Shown here: positions 1-8,365 of the stretch, piece after piece | How the letters are laid out: every line of letters starts with the position of its first letter | Numbering within the stretch: position 1 is the stretch's first letter | Source of the DNA: Saprospiraceae bacterium | Lineage (GTDB): Bacteria > Bacteroidota > Bacteroidia > Chitinophagales > Saprospiraceae | DNA: 38,824 bases | Direction of reading: 5' to 3' | Assembly: GCA_020848995.1 (NCBI GenBank) | Contig: JADLHA010000016.1 | Span: forward strand, 1 to 38,824 | Made by a program: the position numbers and the translations under genes | The notes under the pieces: generated by a model | What the model was told of the DNA's origin: nothing | What the model saw: only the letters and a program-made list of their open reading frames with translations | Database searches by the model: none

Positions 1-926
1 GCTGCTCTGATACCTTCCAGATCATTCCTCCGGACTATTGCTCAGGTTGTTCGGCACTTTCCAAGGTCAGGATCAGCAACATTCAATGCAATCCGGCAAC
101 GGGTACATGGTCTTATGATATCTTTATCCCGGGGCCCGTTCCACCCATTGGGGATTGTTGGAATATAGACTTTGGCCCAGATCGGCAATTTAATACAACA
201 TATACCATTCCAGCTGGCCCGGTCAGTAATCTAGGGTGTATTAACCCAACTTTTAATTATTATGAAAATTGCAATACAACTCACGAGTTTGCGTGTAATG
301 CAAGTTTTGACATTTGCCCTCCAAAACCCTGCAACAATGGTAATTATGAGAGTTGCGATCTGGAGGCCTATTTTGATGGTATCCAATGCATCGATAACAG
401 TAATGGCAATTATTCATATACCGTCGAATTTAATGTCAGTGACGCCCCATATCCTTGCTATCGAAGTTTTACGCCAGGTAATTTAAACCTGGTTGAAGGT
501 TCGTTCAGTAATCCGTTGGGCCCATTTTATGATGCTGAAAGGTATTTTGTGATCTATTCCTGTGGAGATGTCATTCCCTTTACCTGCGTTTGTCCGAATA
601 CCGGATGTTACAAAATATTCAAAGTACGCAAGCCGGAAGATTGTCTCGAAAGAGAGGATTTTAGCGGCAACAACACAAGCTCAATTTTTACTAATCCAAA
701 TGAAGTAGAAATCCTTCCTAACCCTGTCTCAGAAGAGTGGTTATTGCGATCAAAATTGGAAAAAACGGAGTTTGAGATATTGAGTTCTTCAGGCGTTAGA
801 ATCTTTTCTGGAACATTTAATGGATCTGAACACCAATTAAATATTCCATTGCCAAAAGGTTTAAATCTCCTAAAATACAAGAATTCGCAAGGAGAATATA
901 CTAGCCTGAAGTTTGCTAAACTATAA
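1..926 (+). CDS. C-terminal part of a secreted T9SS cargo protein (5' end outside window)
   Basis: The frame is open from base 3 to the TAA at 924-926 with no stop, so this is the 3' part (about 307 codons) of a longer gene; internal ATGs are not its start. The visible protein is rich in Cys, Asn, Tyr and Pro, with motifs such as CNNGNYESC and CVCPNTGC. This suggests a disulfide-stabilised extracellular beta-sandwich protein. The last ~75 residues begin with EILPNPVSEEW and end in LKFAKL. That matches a type A T9SS sorting domain (consensus YPNP... with a short basic/hydrophobic end), which directs export across the outer membrane. I recognise no catalytic domain. The DNA is AT-rich compared with most of the window. 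A terminator-like hairpin follows at 938-973. Confidence 0.8.
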   Translation, partial: CSDTFQIIPPDYCSGCSALSKVRISNIQCNPATGTWSYDIFIPGPVPPIGDCWNIDFGPDRQFNTTYTIPAGPVSNLGCINPTFNYYENCNTTHEFACNASFDICPPKPCNNGNYESCDLEAYFDGIQCIDNSNGNYSYTVEFNVSDAPYPCYRSFTPGNLNLVEGSFSNPLGPFYDAERYFVIYSCGDVIPFTCVCPNTGCYKIFKVRKPEDCLEREDFSGNNTSSIFTNPNEVEILPNPVSEEWLLRSKLEKTEFEILSSSGVRIFSGTFNGSEHQLNIPLPKGLNLLKYKNSQGEYTSLKFAKL

Positions 927-937
927 TTTATTGGCTT

Positions 938-973
938 ACAGGGCGAATTCAATTATAGAGTTGGCCCTGTTTT
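938..973 (+). terminator. Rho-independent-type terminator after the first T9SS gene
   Basis: The arms ACAGGGC (938-944) and GCCCTGT (964-970) are perfectly complementary across a 19-nt loop, and the 3' arm runs into TTTT (970-973). It lies 12 nt after the stop at 926 and 15 nt before the next start at 988. It would separate the two same-strand genes, although the long loop makes it moderate in strength. Confidence 0.55.
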
Positions 974-987
974 AGATATTAAAATTC

Positions 988-3885
988 ATGAAGATCACGA
1001 TATTATCTTATTGGGCCATATTATTCCTTTTCATTTATGTTAAAGTTATAGGACAGGATCATCACTGCAATGAAATCATTGATGATACCACAAAATGTTT
1101 TATTCAGAAAAAATACATCAAGCCTCGGATAGTCCTTGAAAAAAAATGGGAATCACAAGAAATAGCATTAATAGGACAAGTTCCACTTGTCGCGGATATG
1201 GATGGGGATTGTCTTCCTGAGATTTTAATGAGAGGTATTAGTACATTTGATTTATCTAAACCTGATACCCAAAGAGTGCAATTCTTTAATGGAAGAAATG
1301 GAAGTCTAAAAGAAAAATTCGAGTGTGGTGGGTTCAATCCTTACTTGACACCTGTACTTGCAGATGTAGATAATGATGGAATTAGGGAAATCCTATTTTC
1401 ATCAGAATATGGGGGATCAAATTACTGGGCAGGTTTTATCAGATGTTATGAATTTTCAGGAAGACTCAAATGGGAATCCGATGAATATTTTTACAATAGT
1501 AATTACAACCCTGGACATGCCACTTTTGGAGTAGCAGATTTTAATCAGGATGGCAAGTCTGAAGTGTATTGCCACAATAGGATTTTTAACGGCCAAACTG
1601 GAAAAATGTTGGTTGAAGGTGGAATAAATGGGATTGGAGCATCTCTTTATTTTAATGGAAATATTAACATCTTCTATTCTTTATCTGTAGCTGCACAACT
1701 TGACAATGACCCTTGTGATCTGGAGTTGGCAGCAGGTTATTCGATTTATAAAGTTAAAATTTCAAACTTAAATGGTAAGACCGGTAACCAAATGATACCC
1801 ATAAACATAAAAGTGGATAATAAATACTTAGATGGAATTACAGCAATTGCAGATATTAATGGAGACAGTCGTTTGGAGGTGATTGTTTCTTATTCAGATC
1901 GGTACATTACCCAATCAAGATTATATGCATATAACTTATCCAATGATGTGCCCATCTTAATTGCACAGAATTACATTCCTGGAAAAGACGAACGCAATGG
2001 CTGTCCTACTATTGCTGATATTGACGGAAATGGAATCCCCAATATTTTAGTAAGCAAGCACAATTTAATCCACAATTTTGAATACAATGGAACAAATACC
2101 TTAAATTTGAAATGGTCATTAGTTGTTAATGATACTTTTTCCACAACAGGAATTTCTTGCTTTGACCTTGATGGTGACGGAATCCAAGAAATTATATACC
2201 GGGATCATATTAATTTGCTGCTGATTGACGGAAAAGTTAGTCCACCGCAGATCATTGATAGTATAAGATGTCTGGCCGGAACATTTTTTGAATATCCAAC
2301 TATTGCTGATATTGATAATTCCGGAGAAGCAAAAATTTGCATCGTATGTAGAGGCACACCTCCTCTAAATTTTTTAGGCTGCCTCACCGCTTTCGGCTCC
2401 CCCGACAGCCTTCCGGGCTGGGCACCGGCAAGAGCTGTATGGAATCAATACGCCTACAATCCGCTTTACATCAACGACGATCTCACCGTGCCCAGAGTTC
2501 CAAAAAACCAGGCTAATTATAAAAATGGCAAATACAATAATATTTTACAGCAAGAATCTCTGCTCGACAGCAACGGCATGTATAAAGTCGCGGCTGCAAG
2601 TTTATGGGGCACGATTGATTGCATAAACTTCGATCCGCTTACTGAAGATTATACCGTGACTTTTAACGTGTTTAACCACAAAAATGCTACAGCAGGAGTG
2701 GATAGTGCAATGCCGGTTTCGTTTTACAATGGGGATCCTGCCACAATCGGTAGTTTATTGGGAATATATCACACACAAGTTCCATTGGATCCCGGAGACA
2801 GTCTTACCCCCCTTGAGTTTAAATTTGAGGCCTCACAAATCAATCACCTGTATATGGTGATCAACACCCGTCGCGATACCAGTGGTGCATTCGAACCTAA
2901 AGACTTTTCTGCTTTAGAATGCGATTATGCGGACAATGTTTTTCATACTAAGGAGTTCCCTAAAATACAAAAGACCTCAGCTTCAATCTGCCAGGGCAGC
3001 AGCTATACATTCTATGATAGCCTATTGTTTGAGCAAGGGCTTTATATTCACACTCTGAACAATCAAAAAGGATGCGATAGCCTGATCGCTTTACTTGAGC
3101 TAGTTATTGTGGACACCGTTCACAGTTTGCAGACGCTGTCTGTATGTGACAGTTTTAAATGGGACGGCGTAGTTTACCGGGAGAATGGAACATTTGTGAA
3201 TCATTTTCAAACCTCTGCTGGTTGCGACAGCGTGGTCACTTTAAATCTTAGCATTCGCCATAGCAGCGATACACTGATTGACAAGACCGCTTGCAGAAAA
3301 TATGACTTTAACGATAAGGTCTATACGAAGGGAGGTCGTTATTTTATTAAGATAAGAAACCGGCAGGGATGTGACAGTACCATAGAGCTCAACCTGAGTA
3401 TAGTTCCACTCGACACGAACGTCACAAAACTGAATAATACGTTGACGGCCCTGGATAGTCTTGCCACTTACCAATGGGTGGATTGCGACGAGGATTATGC
3501 ACCTGTTGTGAACGCGACGCAAAGATCCTATACGCCGGTGAGGAGTGGAAATTATGGGGTGATCCTGTCCTCTCCACCTTGTTCTGACACCACGGTCTGC
3601 ATTCAGGTCATCGTGACTCATGCCTTCAATGAGAATGAGCATCTCTTTCTTATTTATCCGAATCCTGCTACGAGCAAGCTGTACGTACAATTACCGGACG
3701 GTCTGACGGGTAATGTCATTTTGGCGATTTATGATATTCACGGGCGTGACCTTTTTAAAAGGTCGTGGGTAAGAGAAGGGCAGGATTTTATGGAGGTGGA
3801 CGTCAGCTGTTTGGGGAGTGGCATGTATTTTGTATATCTCCAATCGATTGTGGGAGCAAGTCGCATGAAGTTTATAAAAATTTGA
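988..3885 (+). CDS. Secreted FG-GAP/VCBS repeat protein with T9SS sorting domain
   Basis: This is a 965-aa protein with an N-terminal signal peptide (hydrophobic core WAILFLFIYV, then GQD). Seven FG-GAP/VCBS-type blades with calcium-binding DxDxDG-like loops follow: ADMDGDCLPE, ADVDNDGIRE, ADFNQDGKSE, ADINGDSRLE, ADIDGNGIPN, DLDGDGIQE and ADIDNSGEA. They would form an integrin-alpha-like beta-propeller. Next comes a domain starting WAPARAVWNQ with INDDLTVP, which I recall from other Bacteroidota surface proteins. Then there are three repeats around GCDS(L/V/T)...L(E/N)L, an Ig-like stretch, and a C-terminal T9SS sorting domain (IYPNPATSKLYV to MKFIKI). It is probably a cell-surface or released adhesin-like protein; no catalytic residues are recognised. 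The first ~1.4 kb is much more AT-rich than the rest, with the change near 2380. Confidence 0.88.
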   Translation: MKITILSYWAILFLFIYVKVIGQDHHCNEIIDDTTKCFIQKKYIKPRIVLEKKWESQEIALIGQVPLVADMDGDCLPEILMRGISTFDLSKPDTQRVQFFNGRNGSLKEKFECGGFNPYLTPVLADVDNDGIREILFSSEYGGSNYWAGFIRCYEFSGRLKWESDEYFYNSNYNPGHATFGVADFNQDGKSEVYCHNRIFNGQTGKMLVEGGINGIGASLYFNGNINIFYSLSVAAQLDNDPCDLELAAGYSIYKVKISNLNGKTGNQMIPINIKVDNKYLDGITAIADINGDSRLEVIVSYSDRYITQSRLYAYNLSNDVPILIAQNYIPGKDERNGCPTIADIDGNGIPNILVSKHNLIHNFEYNGTNTLNLKWSLVVNDTFSTTGISCFDLDGDGIQEIIYRDHINLLLIDGKVSPPQIIDSIRCLAGTFFEYPTIADIDNSGEAKICIVCRGTPPLNFLGCLTAFGSPDSLPGWAPARAVWNQYAYNPLYINDDLTVPRVPKNQANYKNGKYNNILQQESLLDSNGMYKVAAASLWGTIDCINFDPLTEDYTVTFNVFNHKNATAGVDSAMPVSFYNGDPATIGSLLGIYHTQVPLDPGDSLTPLEFKFEASQINHLYMVINTRRDTSGAFEPKDFSALECDYADNVFHTKEFPKIQKTSASICQGSSYTFYDSLLFEQGLYIHTLNNQKGCDSLIALLELVIVDTVHSLQTLSVCDSFKWDGVVYRENGTFVNHFQTSAGCDSVVTLNLSIRHSSDTLIDKTACRKYDFNDKVYTKGGRYFIKIRNRQGCDSTIELNLSIVPLDTNVTKLNNTLTALDSLATYQWVDCDEDYAPVVNATQRSYTPVRSGNYGVILSSPPCSDTTVCIQVIVTHAFNENEHLFLIYPNPATSKLYVQLPDGLTGNVILAIYDIHGRDLFKRSWVREGQDFMEVDVSCLGSGMYFVYLQSIVGASRMKFIKI

Positions 3886-4062
3886 ACGGGATTTAAATAA
3901 TTCCATGCCGCATTCTGCATCTAAGAGAGTGGACGATCACAAGTTGAAATGGTGATGAGATATGCGAATCAGAGATGTAATGTGTTTCGTTATGCAATTC
4001 TTATGAAGTAATTGAACCAAGATGTTGATAACCGGAGCCTGGTTTGCATTCAGGTTTCGAAA

Positions 4063-5577
4063 TTACCGCATGATCAGGCTAAGATGACGACCTCCGCTTT
4101 GCAGAATATAAAATCCAGCTTGTAGCGAAGACAAGTCGAGGTGTCCGCGGTCTGAACGCCATTTTCCGCTTAACTTCATGCGCCCGTCGACGCCCATGAT
4201 AAGCCAGGCTTGGCCCGGATTGGCTCCTTCAAAGTGGAGAGCGTCTGATGCTGGGTTGGGATAAAATTTCAGGAAACTTTTTCCTACGCCATCATCCGAG
4301 AAGCTGATTGTTTCGCGACATTGTTCCATCATGACGAGGTTGACATCCTGAATCCTCACATCTGTTGGCACTGCTGTGAAGAGTTCGATGCTGTCGGTAT
4401 TGAATGTGTATGGCACATAGCGCAATGTGCTGGCCCCCGCATGTTCTTTTGAGTAATTGACCAGTCCGCAATTTCCTTGGATGAATTCAAGCGGGAATTG
4501 GCCTATTACGAGATTTTCGAGCAAAGTCTGGGGATGCTGCCTGAAGCCCAGCGCATAAAGGCGTCCGCTTGCCGGGTCAACGTCAAGATGGCGGAGATCA
4601 CCCATGTCGGAGAAGAGACCGAGTGCAGATAACGCGTTGCCTGTTGACGTATAAAGTATTTTTTGCTGGTCGTCGAACACGAGTTGTTGTTGCTGATGGC
4701 GAAGGGGGTTCGTTATGCGACCTGTTGCAAATTGGTGGATGCCCAGAGAATTCAGGGCGGTATCGAAACGGGCGCAAACGGTAAATCCAACACCGTGCTC
4801 GGCGTATGCTACGATCTCAGCTTTTGCGCTGTCCCAATACAGGGAAAGCCCGTTGACCTGGAGCTGCGGGTCTTCGAGCAGAGCGGCGTTGACAAAATTG
4901 AGGTCGCGGTCGGTGACCAGAACAAATGCCGAATTTTTTTGGTTGAAGTAGACATTTCCGGTAAAGGCATAACGGCCCCCTGCTTCGCAGGAGGACAGGG
5001 CGTAGTTATAAATTCCCCGATGGAAGAGTCGGTGTTGCAGTAGATTGCCCTGTGCATCCAGGAGCATCAGCAGGACGGCGTTGCCATTTTGATAACCGGT
5101 TTCGGCAGTGACCAAGATCTTGCCATCTCGGGTGGGCAACACATCGAGCGGTCTTTCGCTGAGCAATGTCCCGTAACGCCGCGACCACACTACAAGGCCT
5201 TGAAGCGTCCACTCCTGAAGAAGAACATTTCCCGAAAGGAAATTCCCTCCAGCGGCGTAGTCTTGTAAAGCAACCAGTACATTTCCATTGGGAAGCCGCT
5301 GCATGAGGAGCGGATGAACGATCGTTTGGTCTATGGACAATTTTTTTGCCCATTCAATTCGATCCAAACCATTGCTCAGTCTGGCAATGAGTCCTCCGAA
5401 TAGAATTTGATTGTCGCGACCCGCAAGGAGCGTGCCGCCCTGGTGGTAAAGCACATCGCTGCTAAACAAATGCTCTCCCTCCAGGGAAACCAGGTTAACC
5501 ACCTTGGTTTCCTGGAGGTATGCGTGGCTGCTTGCCAAAAGGGCAATTGAAAGTATAAAAATTTTGATCCGTTTCAC
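4063..5577 (-). CDS. Secreted beta-propeller-like protein with T9SS sorting domain
   Basis: This 504-aa protein is transcribed convergently to the preceding gene. It starts MKRIKIFILSIALLASSHA, a clear signal peptide. The body contains repeats of the type 'W-x-(R/K)-x-(Y/L)... D/NG-x-(I/V)-LV ... LLDAQGNLL', as in DGLDRIEWAKKL, LPNGNVLVAL, VVWSRRYGT, TRDGKILVTAETG and LLMLLDAQGNLLQ. These resemble the SBBP/PQQ-like propeller repeats common in Bacteroidota secreted proteins. The last ~75 residues (LKFYPNPASDALHFEG to LSLIMR) are a type A T9SS sorting domain. No enzymatic motif is visible. Function unknown; probably surface-attached. Confidence 0.82.
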   Translation of the reverse strand: MKRIKIFILSIALLASSHAYLQETKVVNLVSLEGEHLFSSDVLYHQGGTLLAGRDNQILFGGLIARLSNGLDRIEWAKKLSIDQTIVHPLLMQRLPNGNVLVALQDYAAGGNFLSGNVLLQEWTLQGLVVWSRRYGTLLSERPLDVLPTRDGKILVTAETGYQNGNAVLLMLLDAQGNLLQHRLFHRGIYNYALSSCEAGGRYAFTGNVYFNQKNSAFVLVTDRDLNFVNAALLEDPQLQVNGLSLYWDSAKAEIVAYAEHGVGFTVCARFDTALNSLGIHQFATGRITNPLRHQQQQLVFDDQQKILYTSTGNALSALGLFSDMGDLRHLDVDPASGRLYALGFRQHPQTLLENLVIGQFPLEFIQGNCGLVNYSKEHAGASTLRYVPYTFNTDSIELFTAVPTDVRIQDVNLVMMEQCRETISFSDDGVGKSFLKFYPNPASDALHFEGANPGQAWLIMGVDGRMKLSGKWRSDRGHLDLSSLQAGFYILQSGGRHLSLIMR

Positions 5578-5920
5578 AGTTTGGTTTTTTTGACGTGATG
5601 GGTGTATACATCTTCTATCAGACGTGCATTTGCGGTCATAAAATTAAAACTTTGTGGGTAAGTGGGCAACAGGCTGGGGCATGGGCGGCCTTCGAGGGGG
5701 GATATGGGCACTGAATCCCGCTTGCTGTTTCCATTTTCACAAATTTAAGGGGTCCCGTCTGCAAAATGGAGCGAAGCACTGCAAAGATTACTGAAGGCTT
5801 GGCTTATCCCGGTACCGGTTTATCCCTGTGAGACTGTGGTGAGCCCCACTTTTGCCAAATGTAACCTATGTAACCGTCGCCCCCGCGGGCCCCTGATACC
5901 TTCGCACAAAATTTCAGGAC
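5578..5920. other. 343-bp divergent intergenic region
   Basis: This lies between the minus-strand T9SS gene and the plus-strand TolC gene, so it must hold both promoters. I see no convincing coding sequence. Visible elements are a perfect 10-bp palindrome CCGGTACCGG (5809-5818) flanked by TTATCCC (5804-5810) and TTATCCC (5820-5826), a -7-like TAAATTTG reading on the minus strand (5747 to 5740), and the direct repeat and CACTTTTG element annotated separately. Confidence 0.5.
5847..5875 (+). promoter_or_regulatory. Candidate efflux-operon promoter with ATGTAACC direct repeat
   Basis: CACTTTTG (5847-5854) is one base from the Bacteroidota -7 consensus TAnnTTTG. The exact direct repeat ATGTAACC follows at 5859-5866 and 5868-5875, with a 9-bp period, where transcription would begin. 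A tandem site at the start point of an efflux operon would suit a repressor, but this is inference. I found no good -33 TTTG. Confidence 0.3.
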
Positions 5921-7228
5921 ATGTTCCGAATTACCCTTATAGCTGCTTTAATGGTCTTAGCCCTCCCCATCCGGTCACAGGAGGCGCTTTCCCTGAAGCA
6001 GGCATTGGATCGAACGTTTAGCCAGAATGCACAGCTTCGCGTTCAGGAGATGGCGGTGGCTGCTGCAAAAAGCGGCTTTGACCAGGCGCGTGCCAGCTGG
6101 TTACCACAGCTTAGCGTTTCCTACGCCTACTTGGCCACGGACGATCCGTTGAATGCGTTTGGCTTCCGTTTGCAGCAGGGGGCCATCGAAGCTAGCGATT
6201 TCGATCCTGCACAACTCAACGATCCCGAGGTGCGCACGCATGCAACAATGGCCCTCAGTTTGCGACAGCCGGTACTTAACCTCGACGCATCCAAAATGCG
6301 TCAGGCGCAAAAAGCGGCCAGCGAAGCTGCAGAATGGCAGCGGTTGCGCACCAAAGAGGGATTGGCCTTTGCCGTTAAAAAGGCCTATTCAGACTTCCAG
6401 TTTCTTCATCAGGCAAAACGTGCTGCTGTTGCGGCCATAGCGGCCTATGAAGCCCACGAGCAACTTGTGCGCAATTATCTTGAACAGGGGCTTGCAAAGC
6501 GAACCGACCTGCTTGAGGTGGGTATCGCAGCCAATGAAGTCCGCAACAGAATCCTTGAAATCGAAAGCAACACGGCGAATGCAGGCAGTTTGCTGTCTTA
6601 CCTCATGGGGGAGGAGTCTTTCAAACCCTATGTGCCGTCGGACAGTCTGATGGCCAGTACCCTTTTGGCCGGGGAGATTACTACGGGTGGTCGATCAGAT
6701 CTGCTCGCCATGGAAGCCGGGATCGCAGGTCTGGAGCGCCTGTACGAGGCGGAAGCGAACGATCGTTGGCCCCGCCTGAACGCATTTGGTGAGTACAGAT
6801 TGTACGGCGAGGACCCCGTCGGTCTTGGAACAGGGGCATTTATGGCTGGCATTCAACTGAATTGGGAGCTATTTAAGGGGACTCAGAGGACCCATGGATT
6901 GAGAAAGCGCAGATTCGAAATCGACAAGGCTCGCACCGAAATGGCAGACGCCATGCAGCGTGCCCGATTGGATGTTCAGGTTTTGAAAGGCGATTGCAAA
7001 CAACTTGAAGCAGAGATCGCCGTAAGGAGATCAAGCACCCGACTTGCCGCTGAAACAAAAAAAATTCTTACAGACCGTTTCCGCCAGGGATTGGAAAAGA
7101 CAGTAGATGTGTTGCGTGCGGAAGCGGTCTTTTTGGAAGCTGAAACCCTTCTTTACCAGGCTATCTCCGAATTCAATAAAAGGGCTTACGAACTCGAATT
7201 CATCACGGCAAAAAACACTCAAAAATAA
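5921..7228 (+). CDS. TolC-family outer membrane efflux channel protein
   Basis: This 435-aa protein is the outer-membrane exit duct of a tripartite efflux pump. It has a signal peptide (MFRITLIAALMVLALPIRSQ) followed by EALSLKQALDRTFSQNAQLRV, the usual start of mature TolC/OprM-type (OEP, PF02321) proteins. Two OEP repeats follow with long amphipathic coiled-coil helices rich in Ala, Glu, Gln and Arg (for example AEAVFLEAETLLYQAISEF). Length is normal for the family. The stop TAA (7226-7228) overlaps the next gene's ATG by one base, so it is translationally coupled to the adaptor and permease genes. The substrate cannot be read from the sequence. Confidence 0.93.
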   Translation: MFRITLIAALMVLALPIRSQEALSLKQALDRTFSQNAQLRVQEMAVAAAKSGFDQARASWLPQLSVSYAYLATDDPLNAFGFRLQQGAIEASDFDPAQLNDPEVRTHATMALSLRQPVLNLDASKMRQAQKAASEAAEWQRLRTKEGLAFAVKKAYSDFQFLHQAKRAAVAAIAAYEAHEQLVRNYLEQGLAKRTDLLEVGIAANEVRNRILEIESNTANAGSLLSYLMGEESFKPYVPSDSLMASTLLAGEITTGGRSDLLAMEAGIAGLERLYEAEANDRWPRLNAFGEYRLYGEDPVGLGTGAFMAGIQLNWELFKGTQRTHGLRKRRFEIDKARTEMADAMQRARLDVQVLKGDCKQLEAEIAVRRSSTRLAAETKKILTDRFRQGLEKTVDVLRAEAVFLEAETLLYQAISEFNKRAYELEFITAKNTQK

Positions 7229-8349
7229 TGATACGCATCAAAGACAAATTTGTAATTCCGGTAGCATTAACCATACTGTTGCTGTCGGTAGCCTGTTCGC
7301 CCAATGAGGAAAAATCTGCTGCAGAACAGGAATTGAGCCCGGTAGAAGTCCGCCTCGAGAAGCCGACGGCTCTGGGAGAAACGGGAATAAATTACTTTTC
7401 CGTGAGCGGCAAACTCGAATCCGATCGCATCGCACATATTAGCTCGCGCATGATGGGCAACGTTGCCCGGGTGTTTATTCGCGAAGGGAAAAAGGTAAAG
7501 CAAGGGGACCTGTTGGTCCAAATTCACTCCAACGACCTCATCGCACAAAGGGACCGGATCGATGCTTCCATGGCGGAAGCCCGCGCAGCACAAGCCAATG
7601 CAAAATTATTTCACGACCGGTTCCAGGCGCTTCTTGCCCAGGGAAGTGCAAGCCCCTCCGAATATGATCAGGTAAAACTTCAACTCGATCTTGCCAATGC
7701 ACGCATCGATCAGATAGAGCATAGCCGTCGCGAGTTGAACGTAATGATCGCTGAAACGCAGGTGCGAAGTCCCTTTGATGGTTCTATTACACGGGTGTAC
7801 GCTGAAGTTGGCAACCTGGCAACGCCGGGAACTCCGCTGGTGGTGGTTGAGAGTACGGACGAACTCGTGTTGCGCGTGGAGGTTCCCGAATCGGAGATCA
7901 GCAACATCGATCGCAAACAATCTGTACTCATTCAATTGCAACACAGCAAGGATACGGTCAGGGGTACAGTTGACCAGATCAATCCGTCATCGGGCTTGTC
8001 GGGCAGCCAGTACGACGTCGAAATCCTCCCGGACCGGAAAGCCCCGGTTGTCCATACTTGGAAGGCAGGTATGTATGCGAATGCACAGATCCGCAAACTG
8101 CGATGTGATACCAGTTTCGCCTCGTCGCTTAAGCGCATCGTCGTACCCAGGTCAGCCTTGGTAGAGCGCGGCCAACTTACGGGCATCTACACGGTTTCAG
8201 ATGGCGGAAAGGCCGTATTGCGCTGGGTGCGAACGGGGAAGGAATATGCTGGTCAGGTGGAGGTTCTTTCCGGTCTCAACGTTACAGAATCCTTTGTCAG
8301 GGAAGCGGACAGCAGGTTATTCAATGGCGCTGCCGTAACGGTTAAATAA
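7228..8349 (+). CDS. RND efflux periplasmic adaptor (membrane fusion) lipoprotein
   Basis: This 373-aa HlyD/AcrA-type adaptor links the inner-membrane RND pump to the TolC channel. It carries a lipoprotein signal with Cys23 in a SVAC lipobox after a hydrophobic LTILLL core. A barrel-sandwich/lipoyl half follows (GNVARVFIREGKKVKQGDLL), then a coiled-coil hairpin (about residues 110-165), the second lipoyl half (VRSPFDGSITRVYAEVGNLATPGTPL), a beta-barrel domain and a membrane-proximal domain (VPRSALVERGQLTGIYTV). It lies between the TolC gene (1-base overlap) and the permease gene (16-bp gap). Length is typical. Confidence 0.94.
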   Translation: MIRIKDKFVIPVALTILLLSVACSPNEEKSAAEQELSPVEVRLEKPTALGETGINYFSVSGKLESDRIAHISSRMMGNVARVFIREGKKVKQGDLLVQIHSNDLIAQRDRIDASMAEARAAQANAKLFHDRFQALLAQGSASPSEYDQVKLQLDLANARIDQIEHSRRELNVMIAETQVRSPFDGSITRVYAEVGNLATPGTPLVVVESTDELVLRVEVPESEISNIDRKQSVLIQLQHSKDTVRGTVDQINPSSGLSGSQYDVEILPDRKAPVVHTWKAGMYANAQIRKLRCDTSFASSLKRIVVPRSALVERGQLTGIYTVSDGGKAVLRWVRTGKEYAGQVEVLSGLNVTESFVREADSRLFNGAAVTVK

Positions 8350-8365
8350 ACAAACCGAAAATTTC

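Noticed and set aside
262-486. 74-codon plus-strand open frame near the left edge
   Set aside because: It overlaps out of frame with the partial T9SS gene, whose frame is open from base 3 to 926.
3886-4062. Possible terminator between the convergent T9SS genes
   Set aside because: I looked for a stem followed by a T run on either strand and found none convincing.
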